DNA from: Sphingobacterium sp.
Lineage (GTDB): Bacteria > Bacteroidota > Bacteroidia > Sphingobacteriales > Sphingobacteriaceae
Direction: 5' to 3'
Length of the DNA stretch: 64,000 nt
Assembly (NCBI GenBank): GCA_031253985.1
Contig: JAIRVH010000023.1
Coordinates: 62,001 to 126,000 of the forward strand
This document shows, one piece after another, positions 45,372 to 54,308 of this stretch (the stretch's first letter is position 1; each line of letters starts with the position of its first letter). A model generated the notes under the pieces. That model ran no database searches. It was not told where the DNA came from and saw only the letters and a program-made list of their open reading frames with translations. The position numbers were made by a program, and so were the translations under genes.

Positions 45372-45983
45372 TTATGCTGTCACAGATTCTTTTTTAAAGT
45401 ACAGATAAGGACGCTTACTGGCTGGCATCCGGCGCGATGTTCTCGGTAATATTTTTTTTTCCAGTATTCCTCTTCCCAGATATTTTAATAGCAAAGCGTA
45501 TAGTCGCTCGGGAGTGAACTTCGTCTGGTAATCGTTACTGAAATCGGTTACCATTGATTCAATTGTCTTTGGGGTATCGAAGTAATCCGACCGATAAACA
45601 ATATAGGCAATGAGTTCGCGTTGCTGGCGATGATATTCACTTTGGCTAATCTTATCATCGATCGGAAATGTCGGACTCCTCAATTCCTGGTTTCCGAAAA
45701 AATGTTTTTTGAAGTCTGTTAAATGTGGGAGTTGCGCTTCATCGATTTTTAATGATGAAGTTGGATGAAAGAAATCAGCTAGCTCAATAGCAAAGGGCAC
45801 ACAGATCTTAGATAGGCTATCTACAGATATGGAAGCGGTTTTGCGATAAATACTTCGGACAGTTGATACGGAAACTCCTACAAAACCCGCTAGACTCTCG
45901 ATCGTTAATCCTGTTAAATCAATGATTTCCAGTATTCTTCTTGAAATTAATTCTGCTAATTGCTGATCTGATATTTTTCCCAT
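45372..45983 (-). CDS. XRE-type HTH regulator with C-terminal domain
   Basis: The protein is 203 residues. The N-terminal HTH (about 15-65) reads TIESLAGFVGVSVSTVRSIYRKTASISVDSLSKICVPF. The C-terminal 130 residues (SEYHRQQRELIAYIVYRSDYFDTPKTIESM) are not recognised. It converges on the AraC gene with a 15-base gap. No nearby operator could be assigned. Confidence 0.75.
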   Translation of the reverse strand: MGKISDQQLAELISRRILEIIDLTGLTIESLAGFVGVSVSTVRSIYRKTASISVDSLSKICVPFAIELADFFHPTSSLKIDEAQLPHLTDFKKHFFGNQELRSPTFPIDDKISQSEYHRQQRELIAYIVYRSDYFDTPKTIESMVTDFSNDYQTKFTPERLYALLLKYLGRGILEKKILPRTSRRMPASKRPYLYFKKESVTA

Positions 45984-46216
45984 ACTTAATCTTTTCTTTG
46001 GTGCAATTTTACCGTGCGCGCATATTACAACAATATTTAATCAATAAGTTTCAAATAGGTACACGAGGATCTAATGAGGTCTGTTTAAGAAACTGATCTT
46101 CAAAACTAGTTCAATAAAATGAATACTGGCGTGTGAAAAATGTGAATTATCGTGTATAAATTCCCATTTCTTTCCATATTTCAGGTACAGTTTTGCCTTA
46201 TGGAAACAAAAATAAA

Positions 46217-46524
46217 ATGATGGTATGTTGTGAATTTTTTCTGCTGTCCTGTAACCTGGTCTGTTCTTGTGCTATCTTCGCTCAGGAGACTAGAAACTTA
46301 CCGGATAAGGTACATCATGCTGAACCCCTGTGCCGAATACTGATCATTTTTTCGGTGTTGAGATCAACCATGAAATTTCATCTGAAGGCATACATTCAGT
46401 TTTGCATCCACAAATCAAACTTGACATCAGCAATAAGTTGGCCATCGGTATGGCAGTCGGCTTACCGATAGGGGGGGCGGAAAATGGGCTAAACTCCTTT
46501 TTGCGCATTATTTATCAGTTTTAG
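46217..46524 (+). pseudogene. Gutted remnant of a Bacteroidota secreted barrel-like protein (HAEPLY family)
   Basis: From the ATG at 46217 a frame gives a signal peptide (CSCAIFAQ) and then LPDKVHHAEPL. A shift of one frame at about 46328-46331 leads to VPNTDHFFGVEINHEISS, KLDISNKLAIGMAVGLPIG and a terminal FLRIIYQF. In a family I remember from Sphingobacteriaceae the mature protein starts with HAEPLYIDLIRDLGA and ends in a C-terminal half like this one; here the roughly 200 residues between are missing and the junction is out of frame. The rest of the 45984-46701 gap holds only the promoter listed next. Confidence 0.55.
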
Positions 46525-46663
46525 TGGAGCAGGTTTTTCTGATAGCAAATTGTTGCCTGCTGCGAACAGTATTTAACTTAAAGCTGTTATTTCTCCGGGT
46601 TTCAAAATCTCTTTGGAGGAAAATTTTATATCGATTATTAATATATAATTATTTTCAAATAGC

Positions 46664-46671
46664 TATATTTG
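46664..46671 (+). promoter_or_regulatory. Candidate -7 box for the sensor kinase gene
   Basis: TATATTTG, an exact TAnnTTTG match, lies about 30 bases before the GTG start of the kinase. No TTTG at the normal -33 spacing. Confidence 0.45.
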
Positions 46672-46701
46672 ATCTGTCCATATTATTGAACTTAGTCGAT
46701 T

Positions 46702-49683
46702 GTGTTTGAAAAAGCGCTAAAAATTCTATTGCTATTAAGCACCTGTTTTGCTATGCCTGTTTTTAACAGGGTAATGGCTTCAGGCTATTTTGAAATCGAA
46801 ATTCTTTCGGGAATCGATCCCTTTCACCGTAATATAGAATCCGCGGCCCGCGATAAGCAAGGGTTTATCTGGTTTGTTGCTGGAAGCCTTCTTTACCGGT
46901 ATGATGGCGTTGCAATAAAAGCATTTAATGAGCTTTATACAGAACCTTTGGGGTTTACGGAAGTGAATAAACTGACCACCGATGATTTGGGGCGGCTATG
47001 GTTGGAGACAAGAAATGGGCTATTCATCTTTGATACCCAGGTATGGCGATTTATTGAAAAAGATACGTTTTCAAAAGGGCTCTCCGGCGAGGATGTCATT
47101 GCACTATTTAATCAAGGAAAAAATCTTTTTGTGGCAACCAGATCGGGTATGCTATGGCAGATCAGCGGTTTTCGGAAGAAAAAGCTGATGGAGTTTCAGC
47201 CCACTTTATCCGAAATGCGGCGTCCGTTAGGTAAAAGTCTTGTTGCGGATGAAAGCAGGCTTTGGTTTGCTTACAATAGCTTACTCTTTTTTGTAGATTT
47301 AAAATCGGGGAAAACGCAGCAGGTTCAGATGCCGAAAAGGGTTTATCAGGAGTTAGATGATTTATTTTTGTTGGAAAATGGTCTGCTGCTCCGAAATTAC
47401 GGCTTAGGTTACATGACCTTTGACGGAAGGGAATTTCACCAATTACATCTGCAGGGTCTCCATACAGGCGATATGCGCGATTGGGCGCATTGGTCCTTTG
47501 CGGAAGCGGAAAAGATCATTTTCCTTTTCGGTGATGGCCGCTATTTTGAATTTAGAAATAACCTTGAAATGGCGCTCTTACGTCAGGACAAACATGATAT
47601 CCGAAGAAGTCTGTTCAAATCAAGGCTCAACCAGCTTGATTTTAATGGACGCGAGGGGCTCTGTGCAACAGAGAATGGCTTGTATAGCCTCGTGAGAAGA
47701 GCTTTCGAGCTGAATTACTGGCATACGGGTACGGCCAGGGCAATCGTAAAGCAGCAGAATAAATACTATGTGGGCGGCTATGCCCCGTTAAAATATTTTA
47801 CGTCAAATAACCTTGTCATAAAAGAATCGGCCCCGCTCAATAATTATTATGCTTTTCTGCCAATTGACAAAGATACTGCGCTTGTCGGGTTGGAGGGTAA
47901 TTTTTTGGGTTTATTGGTCAATGGAAAATTTAGATCTTTATCTTATAAAAAGGCTAAGGGAACATTAGAGGATTTGTCCACCATGGTGTACAGCCTCTGT
48001 CACTATCGTAAAAACACTTATCTGATTGGCACGTCCTGTGGACTGTGGCTCTATAATCGCGATACGGGATTAGTTAGTCCATTAAGGGATAATATGGGAA
48101 GGCTCGTTGGGATGGGCGAACGAGTCAATTCCATTCAAGTACGACAACAGGTCGTCTCCTACACCACCGAAAATGGCTATTTTGAATACTTGGCGGGCCA
48201 GCTACGGAAAATTTATCCTCAACAGAGCGAGAAACTTCAAGTGTACAGCCATTCATTTCGGCATAATAAGGTTTTTCTGGCAACAAAAGGAAAGGGGCTG
48301 ATAGCCATCGACGCCAGTACAGGACATGTTGACACTTATAACACGAATAGCGGGTTAGCGCATAACGTGGTTTTTAATATGGCGTGGGTAGATAATCTGC
48401 TGTTTTTGGGAACATTCCGGGGACTGTCGGTCTGGGACGGTAAAAATTTTTATAACGCTTATGCGATGCATGGGCTGCCATTTGAAGAATTTAATCAGGC
48501 TTCTGTACTCGAAGATAAGCTTCAAGGGCAATTGCTTATCGGTGGTGTACTCGGCTGTATTGCCATCCAGCCGCAGCAGTTTTTGTATAATCTGATGCAG
48601 GAAACGGTGCCGCCGCCGGTATTGGCCACAATTTCTATGGGCGAGGGCTCCGGGAATATCATAACTTCCTTCACACCAAAGGATGGTCAAGATACGCTAA
48701 TTTTCGACAAAAAAATTGAATTTGCAAATCTTAGAATAGCAAAAATAGATGCCTATAAGCAAAATTACAAAATCTACTATCGTCTCCGGCCCCTCATAAA
48801 ATCATTTCAGGAAGTGCCAGCATCGGGAGAAATAAGCCTCTCAGATCTGAAAACAGGCGAGTACGAGCTTGAAGTGAAGACAATAAGCGACAATGGTCTA
48901 AGTATGAAAACCAAGCGGTGGCTGTTTTATAAAAAGCCCAAATTTTATGAGACACAGCTTTTTTATGTGCTGGTTACGCTAGGACTTGGCATTATTCTTT
49001 ATATTATCGCTATTATGCGATCTTCACAGCTCAAGCGGGATAAAAAGCTCCGGCTGGAACTCGCGCGCGATCTGCATGACGAAGTTGGTGGTCTGCTTAC
49101 GGGAATTGCTATGCACACTGACCTTATGGCTATCGGTCAGCAGGCTGCAGGTCGGCATCAGTCGCTAGAAAAAATTGCAGCCTATAGCCGAGAGGCGGTA
49201 CAAACGATGGATGATGTTATCTGGGCAATTGACTCGCGCAATAATAGCCAGGGAAGCTTAGAAGACCGGATGAGATTTTTGGTTTCGCAGATCCTGCCGA
49301 TGCAGGATGTCGATGTCAAATTTGATATAAATCTACATAGCGCTGCCCAGCTGCCTCAATATGTACGTCAGAATGTATACCTCATTTTTAAAGAAGCATT
49401 GCATAATATCTGTAAACACAGCCCAAATGCGAAAGTTGATATATTTTTAAAAATAGATCATCATCGGCTTATTTTAAGGCTGTCAAATTCCTTAAAGCAA
49501 ATTGAAGGAGCGGCTTTACATCCAACCTATCCAAGACGTCGCGGTCAGGGTACAATAAATATGAAACGCAGGGCAGAGGCTATTGGGGCTAAATTCGAAG
49601 CAACAAGATCCGAAGACCGTTATTGCATTCAATTGGTAACGAAGTTTAAAGTGAATAAGCTTTTTCTTGACTTTTTTAATTGA
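46702..49683 (+). CDS. Propeller-sensor histidine kinase (Reg_prop, Y_Y_Y, HisKA_3)
   Basis: This 993-residue protein starts at a GTG and has a signal peptide, a large periplasmic beta-propeller with repeated Reg_prop-like units (for example TTDDLGRLWLETRNGLFIF, HNVVFNMAWVDNLLFLGTFRGLSVWDG), a Y_Y_Y domain (about 660-745), one membrane helix (about 754-772) and a NarL-type kinase: His792 in LARDLHDEVGG, the N box FKEALHNICKH and the G box GQGTINM. Such one-helix sensors usually detect sugars or their breakdown products. Its partner is the LuxR-type regulator two genes on. No receiver or AraC domain is fused, unlike hybrid systems. Confidence 0.92.
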   Translation: MFEKALKILLLLSTCFAMPVFNRVMASGYFEIEILSGIDPFHRNIESAARDKQGFIWFVAGSLLYRYDGVAIKAFNELYTEPLGFTEVNKLTTDDLGRLWLETRNGLFIFDTQVWRFIEKDTFSKGLSGEDVIALFNQGKNLFVATRSGMLWQISGFRKKKLMEFQPTLSEMRRPLGKSLVADESRLWFAYNSLLFFVDLKSGKTQQVQMPKRVYQELDDLFLLENGLLLRNYGLGYMTFDGREFHQLHLQGLHTGDMRDWAHWSFAEAEKIIFLFGDGRYFEFRNNLEMALLRQDKHDIRRSLFKSRLNQLDFNGREGLCATENGLYSLVRRAFELNYWHTGTARAIVKQQNKYYVGGYAPLKYFTSNNLVIKESAPLNNYYAFLPIDKDTALVGLEGNFLGLLVNGKFRSLSYKKAKGTLEDLSTMVYSLCHYRKNTYLIGTSCGLWLYNRDTGLVSPLRDNMGRLVGMGERVNSIQVRQQVVSYTTENGYFEYLAGQLRKIYPQQSEKLQVYSHSFRHNKVFLATKGKGLIAIDASTGHVDTYNTNSGLAHNVVFNMAWVDNLLFLGTFRGLSVWDGKNFYNAYAMHGLPFEEFNQASVLEDKLQGQLLIGGVLGCIAIQPQQFLYNLMQETVPPPVLATISMGEGSGNIITSFTPKDGQDTLIFDKKIEFANLRIAKIDAYKQNYKIYYRLRPLIKSFQEVPASGEISLSDLKTGEYELEVKTISDNGLSMKTKRWLFYKKPKFYETQLFYVLVTLGLGIILYIIAIMRSSQLKRDKKLRLELARDLHDEVGGLLTGIAMHTDLMAIGQQAAGRHQSLEKIAAYSREAVQTMDDVIWAIDSRNNSQGSLEDRMRFLVSQILPMQDVDVKFDINLHSAAQLPQYVRQNVYLIFKEALHNICKHSPNAKVDIFLKIDHHRLILRLSNSLKQIEGAALHPTYPRRRGQGTINMKRRAEAIGAKFEATRSEDRYCIQLVTKFKVNKLFLDFFN

Positions 49684-49684
49684 T

Positions 49685-50455
49685 ATGATGCAGCATAACC
49701 CCCAATTTTGGATAAGTTTAAGCTTCGCTATGCTGGGGGGAGTTTTTTGCACATCAGGTCTTTTATTCCGTTTTTATCGTTTTTTAAAATACAAAGATAT
49801 AGGGCAGCTACTGATCAGTCTGGGGGTGATGGCCTTGATCTGGCATGTCCTGATCTATTGCATGATCTACACGGGAGAAATTCAATATTATCCACGTATT
49901 TATAACAAAGGAATACCTTTTTATTATCTGGTGGGCCCCTGTTTTTATTATTATGTATGGCTCAAATTTAATCCCAATGTGACACTTCCAAAATATTGGC
50001 TACTACATTTATTACCCTTTTGCTTTGGATTGATTGATGTCATTCCGTATGCGATAGCCCCTGTAGAGGAACAGAAAAAACTGCTTAGGATGCTGGTGGA
50101 AGACATCCCGCTAGGGTTTAAGCACCATTATGGTTTTGTGGATCAGCAATTGCATTATATGCTGCGGTTTGGACTCGCCATTGCTTATGTCATTGGGCAA
50201 TGGCGCATATACTATAATGCAGATGGAGATGCGAAAGTCACGAAAAGGGAAGTGCTGATTTTCAACAGTGTTTACAGTACCTATCTTCTGTTGCAATGTA
50301 GTATCGTGTTAGCCATTATCCTTAACAGCAGTCAGGAGGCCTATATTCTTAAAAGTCTGGATAAGCTGGTCTGGGTAAGCTTTTGCTTTCTTTTGTTTAG
50401 CCTGTGGTTTATGCTGGATGGAAATAAAAAATCGAAAATATACAACTTAGAATAA
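49685..50455 (+). CDS. Seven-helix membrane protein (sensor-type, no output domain)
   Basis: I use the ATG at 49685, one base after the kinase stop, rather than an upstream TTG inside it; this gives 256 residues. There are about seven helices (starting WISLSFAMLGGVFCTSGLLF, then LISLGVMALIWHVLIYCMIY), as in the membrane half of 7TM AraC-type regulators of Bacteroidota (GIPFYYLVGPCFYYYV). The HTH part that normally follows is absent. It lies between a kinase and its likely regulator and could be an accessory sensor. Confidence 0.65.
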   Translation: MMQHNPQFWISLSFAMLGGVFCTSGLLFRFYRFLKYKDIGQLLISLGVMALIWHVLIYCMIYTGEIQYYPRIYNKGIPFYYLVGPCFYYYVWLKFNPNVTLPKYWLLHLLPFCFGLIDVIPYAIAPVEEQKKLLRMLVEDIPLGFKHHYGFVDQQLHYMLRFGLAIAYVIGQWRIYYNADGDAKVTKREVLIFNSVYSTYLLLQCSIVLAIILNSSQEAYILKSLDKLVWVSFCFLLFSLWFMLDGNKKSKIYNLE

Positions 50456-50478
50456 CACACACTTATCTTATATTTTTT

Positions 50479-51129
50479 ATGCCAAACACAAAATTTAGAC
50501 TTGCAATTATAGAAGACCGTATGCCTGTTCTCGAATCATTAAAGTCTTACTTCGATGATAACGCTCGGTTTGATCTGGTCATTGCCGCACGTGAACTTGA
50601 TGAGCTGCTGGACGCTACCTGGAGCCCTGAATGTTTAGATCTATTACTCTGCGATATTGGACTGCCAAATAAAAATGGCATTGAAATAACTTGGTTTATC
50701 AAACGTAAATTCCCCCATATTCAGGTTGTTATGTTTACGGTTTTTGATGATAAAGAACATATATTTCAGGCACTTTGCGCGGGTGCCGCCGGTTATCTGC
50801 TTAAAAGTACACCGTTACCGGAGATGGAGCAGTTGCTCTTGGAGGTCATGAAGGGAGGTTCGGTGATGAGTCCTCAGGTAGCTCGTCTGGTCATATCTCA
50901 CTTTAACCCTGCACTCGATCATAAAGTCGATTATAGGCATCGCGAACAGCTTACCCCCCGCGAGATTGAAATTGTTTCCCTTTTGCAACAGGGGTATACC
51001 TATAAAAAAGTTGCTGAAACCGCATTTATTAGTGTCGATACCGTGAAATTTCACATTAGGAATATCTACGGAAAATTACAGGTTAACAGCCGTTCGGAGC
51101 TTATGCTGAAATATAATAAACCAATTTGA
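50479..51129 (+). CDS. NarL/LuxR-type response regulator
   Basis: The protein is 216 residues: receiver domain with IIEDRMP, Asp59 in LLLCDIGLPNKNG, TVFDD and Lys108-region GAAGYLLKST; then a LuxR HTH (LTPREIEIVSLLQQGYTYKKVAETAFISVDTVKFHIRNIYGKL). It is the natural partner of the upstream HisKA_3 kinase. It probably controls the exopolysaccharide-like operon that begins 250 bases downstream. Confidence 0.92.
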   Translation: MPNTKFRLAIIEDRMPVLESLKSYFDDNARFDLVIAARELDELLDATWSPECLDLLLCDIGLPNKNGIEITWFIKRKFPHIQVVMFTVFDDKEHIFQALCAGAAGYLLKSTPLPEMEQLLLEVMKGGSVMSPQVARLVISHFNPALDHKVDYRHREQLTPREIEIVSLLQQGYTYKKVAETAFISVDTVKFHIRNIYGKLQVNSRSELMLKYNKPI

Positions 51130-51290
51130 TAGCACTTCTTTTAGCGAAAAACAATACCTAAAGAAAACATGCGACTCGTTTCAATAAATGGGTTAAATAT
51201 GCGATGCATACACTATCTGTTTTGAGATCTTCTTAAGAAGATTCTATCTTACCGACAAATTCCTATTTTAAGTTAATTTTTTTTGTGAAA

Positions 51291-51309
51291 ACCACCCTTA
51301 TGGGCAGGT
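51291..51309 (+). promoter_or_regulatory. Imperfect dyad upstream of the EPS-type operon
   Basis: ACCACCC and GGGCAGGT form an imperfect inverted pair (ACC/GGT and CCC/GGG) around TTAT, about 20 bases before the candidate -7 box. It could be a regulator site, though it may be chance. Confidence 0.3.
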
Positions 51310-51329
51310 AATCACTTTGCCTGTATTTT

Positions 51330-51337
51330 TAAATTTG
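51330..51337 (+). promoter_or_regulatory. Candidate -7 box for the EPS-type operon
   Basis: TAAATTTG, an exact TAnnTTTG match, lies about 42 bases before the ATG of the first gene of the operon. No -33 TTTG at normal spacing. The gap 51130-51378 holds no gene. Confidence 0.45.
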
Positions 51338-51378
51338 TGATGCCATTTTAAAGTAACTTAATCTATTTAATTAAAAGT

Positions 51379-52173
51379 ATGCAAAGTTATGATCTCCCAC
51401 CTAAGCAATTTAGGGTGTTTTCGGTATTGCATGCAGACAGCGATCTGCTCATGCGAAAAATAATTTCGAATGTTTTCTCCAATGAAGCATTTCAGCTGGA
51501 TTCCGCTGCCAATGGAAAAGAAGCCTTCGCCCTTTTGGAATCACGGGGCTATCAGTATGATATTGTCATTACCGAAATGCATATGCAATATGCAAACGGG
51601 TATGAAATTATTAATAAGGTGATGAAGGAATCGCCGCGTACAAGGACGCTTATCACATCCAACATGAGTTATCTCCATATTCGTGAGGGACTGGAAATTG
51701 TCCGTGAAGACTGTTTTAAAAAACCGTTGGTCGTGGGAAAATTATTGGATAGGGTGAAGCTCATCATGGAAGGTGATATGCATGTTGCCGGACAATTACT
51801 TCCCGAAGTTGGGTCTAAGGTCATAAATATACCTGAGAGCGAGTGGAACGAAGCTAAGCCGCATCAAATGCAGTCGAATTCTTTCCTGCAAAACCGAAAA
51901 ATAGCACATTCCGAACAACCTCAGGAAATAGTCCGCGTACAAGATCTAGTAGGTGTGGAGGAGCTGGTAGGTGTGCATGAGATAGAAGAGGTAGAGGAAA
52001 TGATAGATAGGCAGGCTATAGTACATGCGCAAGAAGATGTGATAAATGAGCTTTTTGTGGCAGAATATGTGGCAAGGGAAGAAATTTTGGCAATGGATAT
52101 CGTACCTGAACCAACCAGTTTAGTAACGGCTACGCAGAAATCGCTGGTCATGTCAGGTAAACGATGGTGGTAA
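51379..52173 (+). CDS. Pseudo-receiver protein with Glu at the phosphorylation site
   Basis: The protein has 264 residues. Residues 12-130 form a receiver fold: acidic pair Asp20/Asp22 (LHADSD), hydrophobic strand and phospho-site YDIVITEMHM where Asp is replaced by Glu66, and FKKPL with Lys115. So it is probably not phosphorylated and may be fixed in an active-like form. Residues 180-240 are a low-complexity acidic run in which VxxLVGVEE, VxEIEEVEE and similar units recur, and the tail ends SGKRWW. It is the first gene of the operon; 25 bases separate it from the actin-like gene. Confidence 0.75.
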   Translation: MQSYDLPPKQFRVFSVLHADSDLLMRKIISNVFSNEAFQLDSAANGKEAFALLESRGYQYDIVITEMHMQYANGYEIINKVMKESPRTRTLITSNMSYLHIREGLEIVREDCFKKPLVVGKLLDRVKLIMEGDMHVAGQLLPEVGSKVINIPESEWNEAKPHQMQSNSFLQNRKIAHSEQPQEIVRVQDLVGVEELVGVHEIEEVEEMIDRQAIVHAQEDVINELFVAEYVAREEILAMDIVPEPTSLVTATQKSLVMSGKRWW

Positions 52174-52198
52174 AATAATTAGTACACACGAAAATTTT

Positions 52199-53215
52199 AT
52201 GTATACAATACAGTCATTCTCAAGCCTGATGCAGGCAACAAATTCCCCGCTGGTAAATACCGCCAACTCACTATTGACAGGCTTGAAAATACAAATGGGG
52301 CAACAGTGGTATATCTGTGGAAAATTAGCGCTCAATGAAGGGAATAGTCCGAGAAGACCGCTGAATGCATCTCCAGAATCATTGGAATGCCAATTGCTAT
52401 TTAAAGCAGCGATTTTAACGAGTGGTGTCAGCGCGGACACCCCACTGATGGTCACCATCGGCTTGCCCAATAGCACCTATCGCTTATACCGGCAAACGGC
52501 TGAGCAAACGCTCTTAGGAAAACATATCATCCAGTCTGATCCCGCTGTTTATGGTGAGGATGGGTCAGGTATTTTGCCCATAGAGGTTGCGCAGGTGGAC
52601 GTGTTGCCGGAGGTGGTGAGCTGCATGGTGGCGTTGCGTAGGGGGGAAAGTTGTGAAAAGGGGGCTTTCTTTGTTTTTAGTTTTGGCTTCGGCACACTAG
52701 AAACCGGGCTGAGTACCGATGAGGGTGTAGTGGAAAATGCCATGGGGAGCGCTCCAGGTATGCATTATGCGGTCAATATCCTCCGCGAACAGCTGCAACA
52801 GACGTACGACCTATCATTTCAGAGCATGCAGCAGCTCGATGAGGCATTTCGAAACGGTTACCTCTATATCAACCGTAAAAAAATTGACCTTCAGGGACTG
52901 CGCAAGAAAGCGATACAGACCTATTATGCCGAAATTGTCTCGCCAGCATTGGGCGATGTGGTCAATGATAGAAATCTGGCTAAATCAAACCGGATATTTT
53001 TGTGTGGCGGCGGGGCGCATTATGGCGATCTCATTGACTGTATTCTCGAAGAGTTTGGAGATATCGCCGGTGTTAAAATTGTCGATCAGCCTGAATCCCT
53101 CGCTGTAAAAGGGTATTTACTAAATTCCATGCGTTACATTCAGGATCAGTCCAAATTACCGGTCGGAATCGATCTTGGAAATATACAAACGCGTGTAGCC
53201 CTTGCTGAAAACTAA
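52199..53215 (+). CDS. Actin-like ATPase (ParM/StbA family), apparently circularly permuted
   Basis: The protein is 338 residues. It has the ParM/StbA landmarks: YICGKLALNEG (near 38-48), TIGLPNSTY (86-94), a phosphate-2-like stretch VFSFGFGTLETGLS (159-172; the usual Asp is Ser161), the adenosine motif FLCGGGAH (267-274) and the closing PESLAVKGY (298-306). But the phosphate-1 motif, which should be at the very N-terminus, appears at the end: PVGIDLGNIQT (321-331). The N-terminus begins after the place where it should be. No ParR or centromere repeats are near; the neighbours are polysaccharide genes, so plasmid segregation is unlikely. Confidence 0.7.
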   Translation: MYTIQSFSSLMQATNSPLVNTANSLLTGLKIQMGQQWYICGKLALNEGNSPRRPLNASPESLECQLLFKAAILTSGVSADTPLMVTIGLPNSTYRLYRQTAEQTLLGKHIIQSDPAVYGEDGSGILPIEVAQVDVLPEVVSCMVALRRGESCEKGAFFVFSFGFGTLETGLSTDEGVVENAMGSAPGMHYAVNILREQLQQTYDLSFQSMQQLDEAFRNGYLYINRKKIDLQGLRKKAIQTYYAEIVSPALGDVVNDRNLAKSNRIFLCGGGAHYGDLIDCILEEFGDIAGVKIVDQPESLAVKGYLLNSMRYIQDQSKLPVGIDLGNIQTRVALAEN

Positions 53216-53218
53216 GGT

Positions 53219-54298
53219 ATGACGGTAGATCAAACTTTTATTGCGGTAATTCAGGGGATTGTGGCAACATCCTTTGTTGGAACTTTTGTCGCTTATGCTG
53301 TGATCATGGTGCTCCGTTTCCGAACGGCAAAAGCACAGCGTCGGCAAGATAAGCTTGACCAGCTGATAGAAGATCGTATACTGCCGCAGTTTATTCAGGA
53401 AATGGGTACTGAAAGTGCGCATGTGTCCATCGATCAGGCTGTGCTAGACGAGTTGGCGCTTATGGACAAAAGAAACCGCCAGACCTTAATTGATACTTTA
53501 ATCCGTCTCCGATGGCATGTGGCCGGAACAAACGCGCTAATTCTTCATCGAATTTATGTGCTGCTTGGGCTAAATCTGGATTCGCTGCAAAAAATGAAAT
53601 CGCGCACATGGTATCGCAATGTTCAGGGATTGCATGAACTGACGCTAATGGACTACGCGATTTCCGATATTGATATTCTCCGATTCAATCTCAGTGAAGA
53701 ATCTGAACTGCGCTCTGCAGCCCGAAGCGCTTTCATGCGCTTCAGCAAGAACGAGCCTTTTCGCTTTTTTGATGAGGTGCGCGATCCCTTGAGTATATGG
53801 GAACTGATCGGTTTTTTTCGAATTCTCGAACAATCCCGCGATACAGTAAAATCAAACTTTGCAAACTGGATCCGTTATTCCCGCAACAAAACAGTTGTTA
53901 TTTGCTGCATGAAGCTTGCCGCACACGAGCAGAGTCTGGAGGCTATAGACAGTATCGAAGGATTGCTCAATGTGAACGACCATAGTTTACGTTCGCACGC
54001 CATCAATGCGCTGGGGCATTTAAGGGCTATCCATACACAGGAAACATTGATCAAAATGTATCCAAACCAACCTGTCGACTGCCAGTGCGAAATCCTGTTT
54101 TCGCTCGGTATGTTCCGAACAGCAAGAGCTATGGAATTTCTGACGGAACAATTTCAATCAGCTTTTGATTTTGAAATCGAAAATCATGTTGCGGCAATAC
54201 TCGCCCGCTTGGTACGAAACAAACAATTGGCGTGGAATCCTTTACATCTGCCTTCACGAAAACAACGCATTCTCAACTATTATCTGCACGAACAATAA
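53219..54298 (+). CDS. Membrane-anchored HEAT-repeat protein
   Basis: The 359-residue protein has an N-terminal helix (about 6-30, FIAVIQGIVATSFVGTFVAYAVIM) followed by a cytoplasmic helical solenoid. The C-terminal half (HEQSLEAIDSIEGLLNVNDHSLRSHAINALGHLRAIHTQETLIKMY, EILFSLGMFRTARAMEFL) shows HEAT-like helix pairs. It starts three bases after the actin-like gene and ends ten bases before the synthase, so it may tether the actin-like protein or pseudo-receiver to the synthase. Function inferred only from position. Confidence 0.7.
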   Translation: MTVDQTFIAVIQGIVATSFVGTFVAYAVIMVLRFRTAKAQRRQDKLDQLIEDRILPQFIQEMGTESAHVSIDQAVLDELALMDKRNRQTLIDTLIRLRWHVAGTNALILHRIYVLLGLNLDSLQKMKSRTWYRNVQGLHELTLMDYAISDIDILRFNLSEESELRSAARSAFMRFSKNEPFRFFDEVRDPLSIWELIGFFRILEQSRDTVKSNFANWIRYSRNKTVVICCMKLAAHEQSLEAIDSIEGLLNVNDHSLRSHAINALGHLRAIHTQETLIKMYPNQPVDCQCEILFSLGMFRTARAMEFLTEQFQSAFDFEIENHVAAILARLVRNKQLAWNPLHLPSRKQRILNYYLHEQ

Positions 54299-54308
54299 CG
54301 CATACAAT

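Noticed and set aside
52199..53215. Plasmid-type segregation locus (ParM)
   Set aside because: No ParR-like gene or tandem centromere repeats are near, and the flanks are a polysaccharide operon.
54165..54308. Longer N-terminus for the GT2 synthase
   Set aside because: It would overlap the HEAT gene by more than 130 bases and adds a sequence without GT2 features; the ATG at 54309 is in a short gap and starts a normal membrane helix.
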